DNA of 64,000 nt from GCA-2733415 sp965178655 (GTDB lineage: Bacteria; Bacteroidota; Bacteroidia; Flavobacteriales; Flavobacteriaceae), in NCBI GenBank assembly GCA_965178655.1, contig OZ238266.1, forward strand, positions 2,065,712-2,129,711, read 5' to 3'. The notes beneath the pieces are model-generated. The model searched no databases, was not told the DNA's origin, and saw only the letters and a list, made by a program, of their open reading frames with translations. Shown here piece after piece: positions 16,713 through 25,268 of the stretch (within the stretch, counting starts at the first letter, position 1; each line of letters begins with the position of its first letter). The position numbers and the translations under genes are program-made.

Positions 16713-17681
16713 TTATTTATTGTTATAACAGTTAATTATTTGATGTGCTATGCGTAATGCTTCTGTACCATCTTCTAGGGTTACTATCGGGGTAGTGTTA
16801 TTTGTAATGGCATCTGCAAAAGTATTTAACTCATCGAGTATGGCGTTGTTGTTTGATATTTCGGGGTTTTCAAAATAAATTTGTTTTTTAGCGCCTTCTG
16901 CATTTTGTAGAATCATATCAAAATCACCCGGATTTTCAGGTGCATCTTTCATTTTTACGAGCTCACATTTTTTGGTTAAGAAATCAACAGCAATGTAGGC
17001 GTCTTTTTGAAAAAATCGAGATTTACGCATGTTTTTCATTGAAATTCTGCTGGCAGTAAGGTTGGCTACACAGCCATTTTCAAACTCTAAGCGTGCATTA
17101 GCAATATCTGGTGTGTCGCTAATTACCGAAACGCCACTTGCAGATACTTGAGTAACTTTTGACTGTACGACACTTAAAATAGCATCAATATCATGAATCA
17201 TTAAGTCAAGAACAACAGGTACATCTGTACCTCTAGGGTTAAATTCTGCCAATCGATGGGTTTCAATAAACATAGGCGATTTTATATTTTCTTTAGCAGC
17301 AAGAAACGCTGGATTAAAACGCTCTACATGTCCTACTTGTCCTTTTACTTGGTGTTTTTTTGCTAAAGCTACAATCTCTTCGGCTTCTGCTACGGTGTTT
17401 GAAATAGGTTTTTCTATAAACACATGTTTTTTAGCAGCAATAACTTGTAGTGCACATTCATGATGAGAAAGTGTTGGTGTAACAATATCAACAACATCTA
17501 CCGCGTTAATAAGGTCTTCTATAGAATCAAAGGCTTTGTATCCAAATTCTTTAGCTATTTTAGTAGCATTTTCTTTGATGGGGTCATAAAACCCAACCAA
17601 GTCATATTTTTCAGATTCGTTTAGTAGGCGCAAGTGTATTTTTCCTAAATGACCTGCTCCTAATACCCCGGCTTTTAACAT
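16713..17681 (-). CDS. Gfo/Idh/MocA family oxidoreductase
   Basis: NAD(P)-dependent oxidoreductase of 322 residues, usually acting on sugars or inositol-like substrates. The N-terminal Rossmann motif is GVLGAGHLGKIH. The catalytic lysine motif is FIEKPIS, and MIHDIDAILS with the following histidine resembles the substrate site of the family. The substrate is not deducible. It is the first gene of the operon continuing with 3-hydroxybutyryl-CoA dehydrogenase, DUF1015 and YggS. A TActTTTG element at 17709-17716 provides a plausible start for the transcript. Confidence 0.9.
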   Translation of the reverse strand: MLKAGVLGAGHLGKIHLRLLNESEKYDLVGFYDPIKENATKIAKEFGYKAFDSIEDLINAVDVVDIVTPTLSHHECALQVIAAKKHVFIEKPISNTVAEAEEIVALAKKHQVKGQVGHVERFNPAFLAAKENIKSPMFIETHRLAEFNPRGTDVPVVLDLMIHDIDAILSVVQSKVTQVSASGVSVISDTPDIANARLEFENGCVANLTASRISMKNMRKSRFFQKDAYIAVDFLTKKCELVKMKDAPENPGDFDMILQNAEGAKKQIYFENPEISNNNAILDELNTFADAITNNTTPIVTLEDGTEALRIAHQIINCYNNK

Positions 17682-17708
17682 AAAATAATAATTTTAAAAT
17701 GTAGCTAA

Positions 17709-17716
17709 CAAAAGTA
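17709..17716 (-). promoter_or_regulatory. -7 promoter element of the Gfo/Idh-Hbd-DUF1015-YggS operon
   Basis: The minus strand reads TACTTTTG, 27 bases before the ATG. The -33 TTG is not obvious. Confidence 0.5.
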
Positions 17717-17819
17717 CATTATTATTGCTGAATAACGCTCATATTTATATACTTTTACGCCAATAGCAGTGTTAATTACGGGCTGTTTTATACGCTGAAA
17801 TTAATTTTTTTGGTAAATT

Positions 17820-18470
17820 ATGATAAAAGACACGTTTAGGCATCAAGGTTTAAGAAAGCAATTAATTGCGCTTTTAAAAGAAAAAGGCATTGCAGATAAA
17901 AATGTTTTGGAAGCTATGAGTCTTGTTCCTAGGCATTTGTTTTTAGACTCTAGTTTTGAATCTCATGCGTATCAGAATAAGGCTTTCCCTATTGGGGCAG
18001 ATCAGACTATTTCTCATCCATTTACAGTAGCTTTTCAGACAGAACTGTTACAGTTAAAAAAAAACGAATCTGTCTTAGAAATTGGAACAGGATGCGGTTA
18101 TCAAACTGCAGTATTGTTAACAATGAAGGCAAGGGTGTTCTCTATTGAGCGACAGCAAGAATTGTTTAGAAAAACTAAATTGTTTTTACCAAAACTAGGC
18201 TATAGGCCAAAACAGCTTATTTATGGAGATGGTTATAAAGGACTTCCAGAACAGGCACCATTCAATAAAATAATTGTAACTGCAGGAGCACCTTTTGTTC
18301 CAAAACCATTACTATCACAATTAAAAATAGGAGGAAGGCTTGTTATACCTATTGGTGACGACCCACAAATTATGCATTTGTATGTGCGTACTTCCGCAAC
18401 CGAGTTTAAAAAAGAAACTTTTGGGGAGTTTAGGTTTGTGCCCATGCTTGCCAATAAGAAAGCAAAATAA
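17820..18470 (+). CDS. pcm: Protein-L-isoaspartate O-methyltransferase
   Basis: Repairs isoaspartyl residues in damaged proteins by SAM-dependent methylation. The 216 residues match the family. Motifs are LVPRHLF, the substrate-site block PIGADQTISHPFTVAFQTEL, the SAM motif VLEIGTGCGYQTAVL, and IIVTAGAPFVPKPL. The frame opens at ATG 17820 with no Shine-Dalgarno sequence, usual in this phylum. The stop is only two bases from the stop of the convergent hydrolase gene, leaving no room for a terminator between them. Confidence 0.95.
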   Translation: MIKDTFRHQGLRKQLIALLKEKGIADKNVLEAMSLVPRHLFLDSSFESHAYQNKAFPIGADQTISHPFTVAFQTELLQLKKNESVLEIGTGCGYQTAVLLTMKARVFSIERQQELFRKTKLFLPKLGYRPKQLIYGDGYKGLPEQAPFNKIIVTAGAPFVPKPLLSQLKIGGRLVIPIGDDPQIMHLYVRTSATEFKKETFGEFRFVPMLANKKAK

Positions 18471-18472
18471 AC

Positions 18473-19105
18473 TTAACGTACAATATCTAAAAGGAGTAAC
18501 GGTTTAACTTCATGCACACCATTAAACGATATAAACTCAACGGTATTTCCAAACAACTCAGTAGCATATTTTTTTTCCTCACTAACAGTTTCAGGCGTTA
18601 CGTATGGGTCTTTGTCTCCTACAATTAAGACGGTGTTGTTTACCTGTTTAAAATTATCTTTTGTAAACTCTCTGGGTAACTTTCCTGCGTATAATACTAA
18701 GGTGTTACAGCGTATTTTTCGTTGTGAAATCCACCTAGAAGCAATAGACACCCCTTGAGAGAACCCAAATATAATAATGTGCTTGTCATTCGGAATTTTC
18801 TCCGCTTCTAACACACTATCTAAATAGTTTAAAACAGTAGGAATATTTTGTTGCGTGTTGTCTTTTGTAAGCCATGTTGCGCCAACGTGCTTATACTCAT
18901 TTTTTAAATAATGTTTAGCAGGTGCTTGCGGTGCAATGATATAGTTTTCGTCAGTATTTAAATCTTTAAAATATTTAATAAAATACTTGCTTAGGTATCC
19001 TAGTCCGTGACAAACAATCCATACATTCTTTGTTTTTGAAGTTAGCGTATTTAGGGTAGAATAGGAGTTATTTGCGGTATATGAAACTTCTTTTTCAACA
19101 GACAT
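18473..19105 (-). CDS. Alpha/beta hydrolase (phospholipase/carboxylesterase type)
   Basis: Cytosolic serine hydrolase of about 210 residues. The nucleophile elbow is GFSQGVSIASRW, the acid probably D in VGDKDPYVTPE and the histidine in FNGVHEV, matching the family of small carboxylesterases (YpfH/Apl type). The ATG at 19105 (MSVEKEVSYTANN) is chosen because the longer frame to 19177 would overlap the divergent thioesterase gene and its promoter. The substrate is unknown. It is divergent from the menaquinone pair, separated by 50 bases. Confidence 0.85.
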   Translation of the reverse strand: MSVEKEVSYTANNSYSTLNTLTSKTKNVWIVCHGLGYLSKYFIKYFKDLNTDENYIIAPQAPAKHYLKNEYKHVGATWLTKDNTQQNIPTVLNYLDSVLEAEKIPNDKHIIIFGFSQGVSIASRWISQRKIRCNTLVLYAGKLPREFTKDNFKQVNNTVLIVGDKDPYVTPETVSEEKKYATELFGNTVEFISFNGVHEVKPLLLLDIVR

Positions 19106-19129
19106 GTGAGTGTATTTGGTATTTATTAG

Positions 19130-19137
19130 TAAATTTG
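19130..19137 (+). promoter_or_regulatory. -7 promoter element of the menaquinone gene pair
   Basis: TAAATTTG matches TAnnTTTG and ends 18 bases before the thioesterase ATG at 19156. A TTG at the canonical distance is not seen. Confidence 0.5.
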
Positions 19138-19155
19138 TGGGATAAAAATAACACA

Positions 19156-19575
19156 ATGCAGTTTGATAAAAAAACAATTTTAGCGATATGTAATCAGTCG
19201 TCTAAAAACACTTTAATGGAAACCCTACAAATTGAGTATATAGATGTTGGTAAAGATTACCTTACTGCAAAAATGCCAATAACCCCTTTAGTGCATCAGC
19301 CAATGGGAATATTACACGGCGGTGCATCGGTTGCTTTGGCAGAAAGTGTGGGGAGTGCCGCTTCGCATATTTTTATAGATACCGAAACCTCTGTTGTTAA
19401 AGGTTTGGAGATTTCTGCAAATCATTTAAAAAGTAAAACCGAGGGGACTGTTTTTGCAACAGCAAAAATAATTCATAAAGGCCGAACAACACACTTATGG
19501 GAAATTAGAATTGTTGATGAGCAAGATGCTTTAATATGCCTTTGTAAACTAACTAATATTGTGTTGCCAAAATAA
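19156..19575 (+). CDS. Hotdog thioesterase, probable 1,4-dihydroxy-2-naphthoyl-CoA hydrolase
   Basis: PaaI/MenI-type hotdog-fold thioesterase of 139 residues. The conserved block HQPMGILHGGASVALAESVGS contains the catalytic acid helix. The role in menaquinone synthesis is inferred from position: its TAA overlaps the ATG of isochorismate synthase (TAATG), so both are translationally coupled. The ATG at 19156 is preferred to the earlier in-frame ATGs, which lie inside the divergent gene and upstream of the promoter element. Without the neighbour one could only say PaaI-family thioesterase. Confidence 0.87.
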   Translation: MQFDKKTILAICNQSSKNTLMETLQIEYIDVGKDYLTAKMPITPLVHQPMGILHGGASVALAESVGSAASHIFIDTETSVVKGLEISANHLKSKTEGTVFATAKIIHKGRTTHLWEIRIVDEQDALICLCKLTNIVLPK

Positions 19576-20666
19576 TGGATTCGTTTTTTAAAACACTTAC
19601 ATCTCAGTATGAATCAGAGCTTCCCTTTGTTGCGTATTCTGCACCAGGAAACGCAATGGTGAAAGCAGTGTTGCAATCAAATAATGTTTTACATACCACT
19701 AAAACATATACCGAAAGTGGTTTTGTGTTTGCGCCTTTTAATAATACATCTGATGCGATACTCATTCCTTTTGAAAAAGAAATTTCTGCAATTCAAACAG
19801 CGGTTATAGATGTTAAATCTAAAACACCTATGCTAGAATCGCCTACTGCAGGTGCGGCGCATATGTTGCTTGTAGAACATGCAATTAAAGAGATTAAAAC
19901 AACCGACGTTTCAAAAATTGTGTTGTCTAGAGCAGTTACATATCGGTTAAAAGATGATAACCCTGTACAGTTATTTAAAAAAGCATTATCCTTATATCCC
20001 AATGCCTATGTGTATCTTTGGGTGCACCCAAAAGTAGGTTGCTGGATTGGCGCTACGCCAGAGGTGCTGCTAAGTGCCAGAAACAGTAAGTTTACAACAA
20101 TGTCTCTAGCAGGAACGCAATTGTATTCTGAGGGATTAACTTGGTCAGAAAAAGAAAAAGAAGAGCAGCAAATAGTAACCAATTATATAGTTGAAAAGCT
20201 AAAGACTAAAGACGTGCCATTTTTGGTGTCTAAGCCAGAAACTGCTAAGGCAGGAACTCTAGCGCATATAAAAACCACTATTTCAGGCGAATTAACAGTT
20301 AATAGTAGTTTGCAAAAAGTCTTAGGTTTACTACACCCAACTCCGGCGGTATGTGGTGTGCCTGAAAAAAAAGCCAAGCAGTTTATTTTAGAAAACGAAG
20401 ATTATAACCGTTTGTTTTATACTGGTTTTTTAGGAGAATTAAACACAACGCATACTCGAAAAAACAATAGGCGAAATACAGAAAATAAGGCATACCGATT
20501 TAATTCAAAAACAACAGATTTGTATGTAAATTTACGCTGTATGCAGTTGTCTAAAAAATCAGCAACGGTTTATGTAGGCGGCGGAATAACAGCGTCTTCT
20601 ATCCCAGAAAAAGAATATATAGAAACATGCAATAAGCTCAAAACAATGACAGCAATACTGTTTTAA
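19575..20666 (+). CDS. menF: Isochorismate synthase
   Basis: Converts chorismate to isochorismate, first step of menaquinone biosynthesis (or of a siderophore). The 363 residues contain the chorismate-binding fold motifs: KIVLSRAV, WIGATPEVLL, the SLAGT block, LLHPTPAVCGVP and the C-terminal YVGGGITASSIPEKEYIE. Anthranilate synthase is less likely because the sequence lacks an attached or adjacent glutamine amidotransferase. It overlaps the thioesterase by one base. Other men genes are not in the window. Confidence 0.9.
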   Translation: MDSFFKTLTSQYESELPFVAYSAPGNAMVKAVLQSNNVLHTTKTYTESGFVFAPFNNTSDAILIPFEKEISAIQTAVIDVKSKTPMLESPTAGAAHMLLVEHAIKEIKTTDVSKIVLSRAVTYRLKDDNPVQLFKKALSLYPNAYVYLWVHPKVGCWIGATPEVLLSARNSKFTTMSLAGTQLYSEGLTWSEKEKEEQQIVTNYIVEKLKTKDVPFLVSKPETAKAGTLAHIKTTISGELTVNSSLQKVLGLLHPTPAVCGVPEKKAKQFILENEDYNRLFYTGFLGELNTTHTRKNNRRNTENKAYRFNSKTTDLYVNLRCMQLSKKSATVYVGGGITASSIPEKEYIETCNKLKTMTAILF

Positions 20667-20708
20667 AAAGTATTCATGGGGCATTTTAAAATTAAACAGT
20701 TATTATTT

Positions 20709-20739
20709 TGAAAATACTCTTAAATCAACGTACTTTTGC
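20709..20739 (+). promoter_or_regulatory. Promoter of the helicase gene
   Basis: TTG (20709-20711), 20 bases, TACTTTTG (20732-20739), a near-exact Bacteroidota promoter, 21 bases before the ATG. Confidence 0.7.
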
Positions 20740-20760
20740 AACCCATAATTATTATTTAAT

Positions 20761-22311
20761 ATGTCAGGTACTACTTCAGAATTAGAAGAAAGAAAAGCAG
20801 GTAAAGAACTGTATAGCTATCAAAAAGGTGCGATTAACAAGATTTTTAAAAGTTTTGAAGACGCTCCAGAAGATTACCATCTGTTATATCAACTTCCTAC
20901 GGGAGGAGGGAAAACAGTTATTTTTTCTGAAATTGTTCGTCAATATTTAAAACATCATAAAAAGAAGGTGTTGGTAATGACACACCGTATTGAATTATGT
21001 AAGCAAACCTCAAAAATGCTTACGGGATTTGGTGTTGATAATAAAGTAGTAGATAGTAAGGCAAACCTTGATGATCAAAAAAAGTACTCTTGCTTTGTTG
21101 CAATGGTTGAAACTTTAAATAATCGTTTAAATGACGATAAGTTAGATATATCTGACATTGGTTTAGTGATTATTGATGAGGCGCATTATAACTCGTTTAC
21201 AAAACTATTTAAGTTCTTTGATAAATCGTTTGTTTTAGGTGTTACAGCAACGCCGTTAAGTTCAAACATTAAGCTTCCGATGACTGATAACTATAAGGAG
21301 CTAATAGTAGGAGAGACAATAGAATCGTTAATTGAAAATGAGTTTTTATCTCGTGCCGAAACCTTTAGTTATAACGTAGGATTAACCTCATTAGTAGTAG
21401 GTGCAAATGGTGATTATACAGTAAAATCTTCCGAAGATTTATATACCAATCAAGATATGCTTAGCAAATTGCTTTATGCATATGAAACACACTCAAAAGG
21501 GAAAAAGACCTTAATATTTAATAACGGTATTAATACCTCATTACATGTCTATGATACCTTTAGGGCAGCAGGATATCCGGTAGCACATTTAGATAATACA
21601 AGTTCTAAAAAAGAACGCGCGCAGATATTAAAATGGTTTAAAGAAACCCCTAACGCAATATTATCATCAGTTAGTATTTTAACTACAGGTTTTGATGAGC
21701 CTACGGTAGATACTATTATCTTAAATAGGGCTACAAAATCACTTACTTTGTACTATCAAATGATTGGTAGAGGGTCTCGTATTATTAAAGGGAAATCAAA
21801 ATTTTCAATAATTGATTTAGGTAATAATTTACATCGTTTTGGTCCTTGGGGAGCAGATTTAGATTGGCAAAAAATATTTAAATCTCCAAATTACTTTTTA
21901 GATAATTTACTAAGTGATGAAGAGTTAGAAAGTAACTTTAGGTATGAAATGCCTAAAGAGATACGAGTAGAGTTTAAGGCGTCTAAAAAAGTATTTTTTG
22001 ATGTTAAAAAAACCTATACTATTTCAATTAAAAAAGGAGAATCTTCAAAAGTAGTATTAGAGCGATCTATAGCACAGCACGCTAAAATATGTATAGAAAA
22101 TAGTGAGGATGTGTATGATGCACTAGCTTTAATGAAACTCTTAGGAGACGATATAGATTATAGAATACAATGCTATACAAAATGTATTAGCCGCAGTACT
22201 TTTAACTTTGTAGATTGGCTAAAAGCAGACTATCGTAAAAAATTACGTGCTTATTTAAGAGATAACTTTGATGTGTTATTCGAAGAAATTCACGGCAGAC
22301 CAGCAGAGTAA
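20761..22311 (+). CDS. DEAH-box superfamily 2 helicase
   Basis: ATP-dependent nucleic acid helicase or translocase of 516 residues. Motif I is QLPTGGGKT (about residues 44-52), motif II IIDEAH (about 137-142), motif III GVTATPL, motif V STTGFDEP-like (SILTTGFDEP) and motif VI YQMIGRGSR. These sit in a RecA-like pair resembling type III restriction/UvrB-like helicases (RadD/YejH type). The last 150 residues after SIIDLGNNLHRFG are unlike common helicase C-termini and hold no recognised domain. No restriction or methylase gene is adjacent. It has its own promoter and ends two bases from the convergent rlmF stop. Confidence 0.9.
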   Translation: MSGTTSELEERKAGKELYSYQKGAINKIFKSFEDAPEDYHLLYQLPTGGGKTVIFSEIVRQYLKHHKKKVLVMTHRIELCKQTSKMLTGFGVDNKVVDSKANLDDQKKYSCFVAMVETLNNRLNDDKLDISDIGLVIIDEAHYNSFTKLFKFFDKSFVLGVTATPLSSNIKLPMTDNYKELIVGETIESLIENEFLSRAETFSYNVGLTSLVVGANGDYTVKSSEDLYTNQDMLSKLLYAYETHSKGKKTLIFNNGINTSLHVYDTFRAAGYPVAHLDNTSSKKERAQILKWFKETPNAILSSVSILTTGFDEPTVDTIILNRATKSLTLYYQMIGRGSRIIKGKSKFSIIDLGNNLHRFGPWGADLDWQKIFKSPNYFLDNLLSDEELESNFRYEMPKEIRVEFKASKKVFFDVKKTYTISIKKGESSKVVLERSIAQHAKICIENSEDVYDALALMKLLGDDIDYRIQCYTKCISRSTFNFVDWLKADYRKKLRAYLRDNFDVLFEEIHGRPAE

Positions 22312-22313
22312 AT

Positions 22314-23171
22314 TTATTTAAATTTCCAGGCAATAAATCTACTATTTTTATGACCTTGAGTCATGTCTATTGTTTTGTAGCTAACGGGTAGTTTGTTTAG
22401 TTGTTTGTATGTTTTAGGTAGGTGCATTGCTTTAGAAACCAGACAGGTAAACCAGGTAACTTGTGTTTTGAATGCTACACTTTGTTTAATCATACGTTTA
22501 ATAAATAGCGCTTCTCCGCCATTACACCACAATTCATTTGCTTGTCCACCAAAATTAAGTTTTAGCGCATTAGGTTGACTCAAGTTTTTAAGTTTTTGTA
22601 AAGACCCTTTTGTGGCGTCCTCTTTTGAGGAGTGAAAAGGAGGGTTGCACATACTAAACTGAAATTTCTCGCCACTTTTTATAATACCTTTAAAAATATC
22701 AGCGTTGTTTGTTTGCTGTCTGATGTCAATAGTGTTTTTAAGTTTGGCTGTAGCTTCAATATTGTTTTTGGCAGATAATACTGCGGTATTGTTAATATCT
22801 GACCCTACCATTGTCCATTGATAAATTTGTTGTCCTAAAATAGGATAAATACAATTGGCACCAACGCCAATATCTAGTCCGTTAATAGGAGCTTTAATAT
22901 TATCGCCATTAAGTAAATCTGCAATATAATGAATGTAGTCAGCTCTTCCTGGTATTGGAGGGCATAAGTACCCTTCCGGAATATTCCAATCTGTAACACT
23001 ATAGTGTTTTATTAAAAGCGCTTTGTTTAGTGCTATAACGGCTTTATTGTCAGAAAAATCAATTGTCAACTCATTGTGTTTTCCTAAATGGATAAAAGAA
23101 GATAAGCTAGGGTTAGAAACAGCTAATTCTTTAAAGTTATAAGAGGTGTTGTGTTTGTTTTTAGGATGCAA
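22314..23171 (-). CDS. rlmF: 23S rRNA (adenine(1618)-N6)-methyltransferase
   Basis: Methylates A1618 of 23S rRNA. The 285-residue sequence has the family's N-terminal block (HPKNKHNTSYNFKELA, with NPSLSSFI), the WNIPEGYLCPPIPGRADYIHY region, the SAM site GLDIGVGANCIYPILG and the catalytic motif FSMCNPPFHSSKEDA (NPPF). The convergent helicase gene ends two bases away. The 170 bases upstream, to truA, contain an AT-rich stretch without a clear promoter match. Confidence 0.94.
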   Translation of the reverse strand: MHPKNKHNTSYNFKELAVSNPSLSSFIHLGKHNELTIDFSDNKAVIALNKALLIKHYSVTDWNIPEGYLCPPIPGRADYIHYIADLLNGDNIKAPINGLDIGVGANCIYPILGQQIYQWTMVGSDINNTAVLSAKNNIEATAKLKNTIDIRQQTNNADIFKGIIKSGEKFQFSMCNPPFHSSKEDATKGSLQKLKNLSQPNALKLNFGGQANELWCNGGEALFIKRMIKQSVAFKTQVTWFTCLVSKAMHLPKTYKQLNKLPVSYKTIDMTQGHKNSRFIAWKFK

Positions 23172-23341
23172 GTTGAGGTAGTTTAGTTTCTAAAGTGTAA
23201 ATATATAATTAATTAGATATTAGCTCAAAATTTACACCATGAACATCTGTAAATTAAGTTTACATTCTTTTATTGTTATATATGTCAAATTTTATATTCT
23301 CATATAAAAGTACTCCGTTATTAATTGTACATTAGCAGGCT

Positions 23342-24121
23342 ATGCAACGCAAATATTATATAATAAAAATTCAGTATTTAGGATTTCGTTTTCACGGATG
23401 GCAAAAACAGCCAGAGGTAAATACGGTTCAACGAATGATAGAACGCACGCTGTCTTATGTTTTAGGGCATAAAAAATTTAAAACACTTGCCGCAGGGCGC
23501 ACCGATGCAAAAGTATCTGTTAATGAAACTTATATTGAATTGTTTTTAGATGAAGAAGCGTTGTGTTTAGATGATTTTTTGCCCTTATTTAATTTAAATC
23601 TTCCACAAGATATTAAAGCACTAGCAATTGAGGAGACAACAGCACAGTTTAATATAATTCAGCACCCTAAATTAAAAGAATATCTATATGTGTTCTCTTT
23701 TGGAGAAAAAAAACATCCATTTACGGCGCCATTTATGGTTAATTTTCCTGAAGACTTAAACCTGAAAAACATGAAGCTAGCGGCAAAGGTTTTTGAGGGG
23801 ACACATGATTTTAGAAACTTTATATATAAGCCAACAAGCACAACTATTACAACAGGAACTATTGCAACTTGTGAAATTATAGACAACACCGTGTTTTTAG
23901 CTAATTTTTTCCCTGAAAAAAGTTATCTTTTAAGAGTTGTAGGAGAGGGGTTTAAACGCAATCAGATTCGATTAATTATGGCAAACTTAATACAGCTCGG
24001 TAAAGGAGAAAAAACAATCTCAGACCTTGAGAAAGCATTGTTTCAGCCAGAAATAGTTGTGCCTATTACCTATATTGCCCCAGCATCAGGATTAATATTA
24101 AATTCGGTGGTTTTAAAATAA
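23342..24121 (+). CDS. truA: tRNA pseudouridine synthase A family
   Basis: Isomerises uridines in the anticodon arm of tRNAs (positions 38-40 in TruA). The 259 residues carry the N-terminal KIQYLGFRFHGWQKQP and the catalytic AAGRTDAKVS with the essential Asp, plus the FEGTHDFRNF and GEGFKRNQIRLI elements. It differs from the classical GRTDAGVHA by K and S in place of G and H, common in the divergent flavobacterial members, so target positions could differ. fabI follows 75 bases downstream with its own promoter. Confidence 0.88.
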   Translation: MQRKYYIIKIQYLGFRFHGWQKQPEVNTVQRMIERTLSYVLGHKKFKTLAAGRTDAKVSVNETYIELFLDEEALCLDDFLPLFNLNLPQDIKALAIEETTAQFNIIQHPKLKEYLYVFSFGEKKHPFTAPFMVNFPEDLNLKNMKLAAKVFEGTHDFRNFIYKPTSTTITTGTIATCEIIDNTVFLANFFPEKSYLLRVVGEGFKRNQIRLIMANLIQLGKGEKTISDLEKALFQPEIVVPITYIAPASGLILNSVVLK

Positions 24122-24141
24122 GTTATTTTATCTAAATAATT

Positions 24142-24169
24142 TTGCATTCAAATAGTTTTAGTACATTTG
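24142..24169 (+). promoter_or_regulatory. Promoter of fabI
   Basis: TTG (24142-24144), 17 bases, TACATTTG (24162-24169), 27 bases before the ATG. Confidence 0.7.
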
Positions 24170-24196
24170 AATTGTAAAATAAAACAATAATAATAT

Positions 24197-25009
24197 ATGT
24201 ATAATTTACTAAAAGGAAAAAGAGGAATTATTTTTGGAGCATTAGATGAGCACTCTATAGCATGGAAAACTGCAGAAAGAGTACATGCCGAAGGCGGAAC
24301 ATTTGTGTTAACAAATGCACCTATTGCAATGCGTATGGGTACAATAAATACCTTAGCAGAAAAAACAGGGTCGCAAATTATTCCTGCAGATGCTACAAGT
24401 TTAGAAGACTTAGAAAACTTAATAACACAAGCACAAGAGATTTTAGGAGGAAAATTAGATTTTGTATTACACTCTATAGGTATGTCAGTCAATGTGCGTA
24501 AAAAACGCGCCTATACTGACCAAAATTACGATTGGACTCATAAAGGTTGGGATGTTTCTGCAGTATCATTTCATAAAGTAATGCAGACCTTATATAAGCA
24601 AGATGCTATGAATGAATGGGGAAGTGTTGTAGCGTTAACCTATATGGCAGCACAACGTTCTTTTCCTGATTATAATGATATGGCTGATAATAAGGCATAT
24701 TTAGAGTCAATTGCTCGTAGTTTTGGTTATTTCTTTGGAACAGACAAAAACGTTAGAGTAAATACCATATCTCAATCGCCAACACCTACTACTGCAGGAA
24801 ATGGCGTAAAAGGATTTGATGGCTTTATTTCTTATGCAGAAAAAATGTCTCCTTTAGGAAATGCAACTGCTCAAGATTGTGCAAACTATACTGTAAGTAT
24901 GTTTTCTGATTTAACAAAGAAAGTAACTATGCAAAATCTATTTCATGACGGTGGTTTCTCTAATGTAGGGGTCAGTAATGAAGTAATGGAGAAGTTTACA
25001 GAAGAGTAA
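24197..25009 (+). CDS. fabI: Enoyl-[acyl-carrier-protein] reductase (NADH)
   Basis: Last reduction step of each fatty acid elongation round. The 270-residue short-chain dehydrogenase starts with the FabI-type IIFGALDEHSIAWKTAERV nucleotide motif. The active-site pair appears as Y-x6-K in YNDMADNKAY. HSIGMSVNV and SQSPTPTTAG are consistent with FabI. It has its own promoter and a terminator-like hairpin pair after the stop, so it is probably monocistronic. Confidence 0.95.
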   Translation: MYNLLKGKRGIIFGALDEHSIAWKTAERVHAEGGTFVLTNAPIAMRMGTINTLAEKTGSQIIPADATSLEDLENLITQAQEILGGKLDFVLHSIGMSVNVRKKRAYTDQNYDWTHKGWDVSAVSFHKVMQTLYKQDAMNEWGSVVALTYMAAQRSFPDYNDMADNKAYLESIARSFGYFFGTDKNVRVNTISQSPTPTTAGNGVKGFDGFISYAEKMSPLGNATAQDCANYTVSMFSDLTKKVTMQNLFHDGGFSNVGVSNEVMEKFTEE

Positions 25010-25031
25010 GTCTCGTACCAAATATAAATTA

Positions 25032-25100
25032 TTCTCAAAGTGTGCTTTGAGAAAATATCTTAATCGGAAATCAGTTCTAAACTGGTTTTCGATTTTTTTT
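25032..25100 (+). terminator. Two consecutive hairpins after fabI
   Basis: TTCTCAAAG/CTTTGAGAA (25032-25053) forms one short stem. The second, from 25062, pairs ATCGGAAA-CAGTT with AACTG-TTTTCGAT imperfectly and is followed by a run of nine T, the likely terminator. The rest of the gap to 25268 is AT-rich with no clear feature; TACTTTAG near 25235 is a weak -7 candidate for the next gene. Confidence 0.65.
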
Positions 25101-25268
25101 TATCATTAACCCATATGAAACGTGCGCTTAAACGAGTAAAAAAGCACTTTATCGAAATACTTGATAAAACACTGTTTATTTATAAGATTTAAATGTTTTT
25201 TTTCTTCGTGTTAAATACTTTTTTTCTACTTTAGGCAACTATTAACCAAACTACATATTAATATAATT

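Noticed and set aside
13850..17681. Gfo/Idh-Hbd-DUF1015-YggS operon as a specialised metabolic cluster
   Set aside because: All four are common conserved genes in flavobacteria with no synthase, transporter or regulator; housekeeping is the simpler reading.
25032..25100. Tandem hairpins after fabI as a riboswitch for the giant adhesin gene
   Set aside because: They lie right behind fabI, the second ends in a T-run, and more than 160 bases of plain AT-rich sequence separate them from the next start; a terminator explains them.
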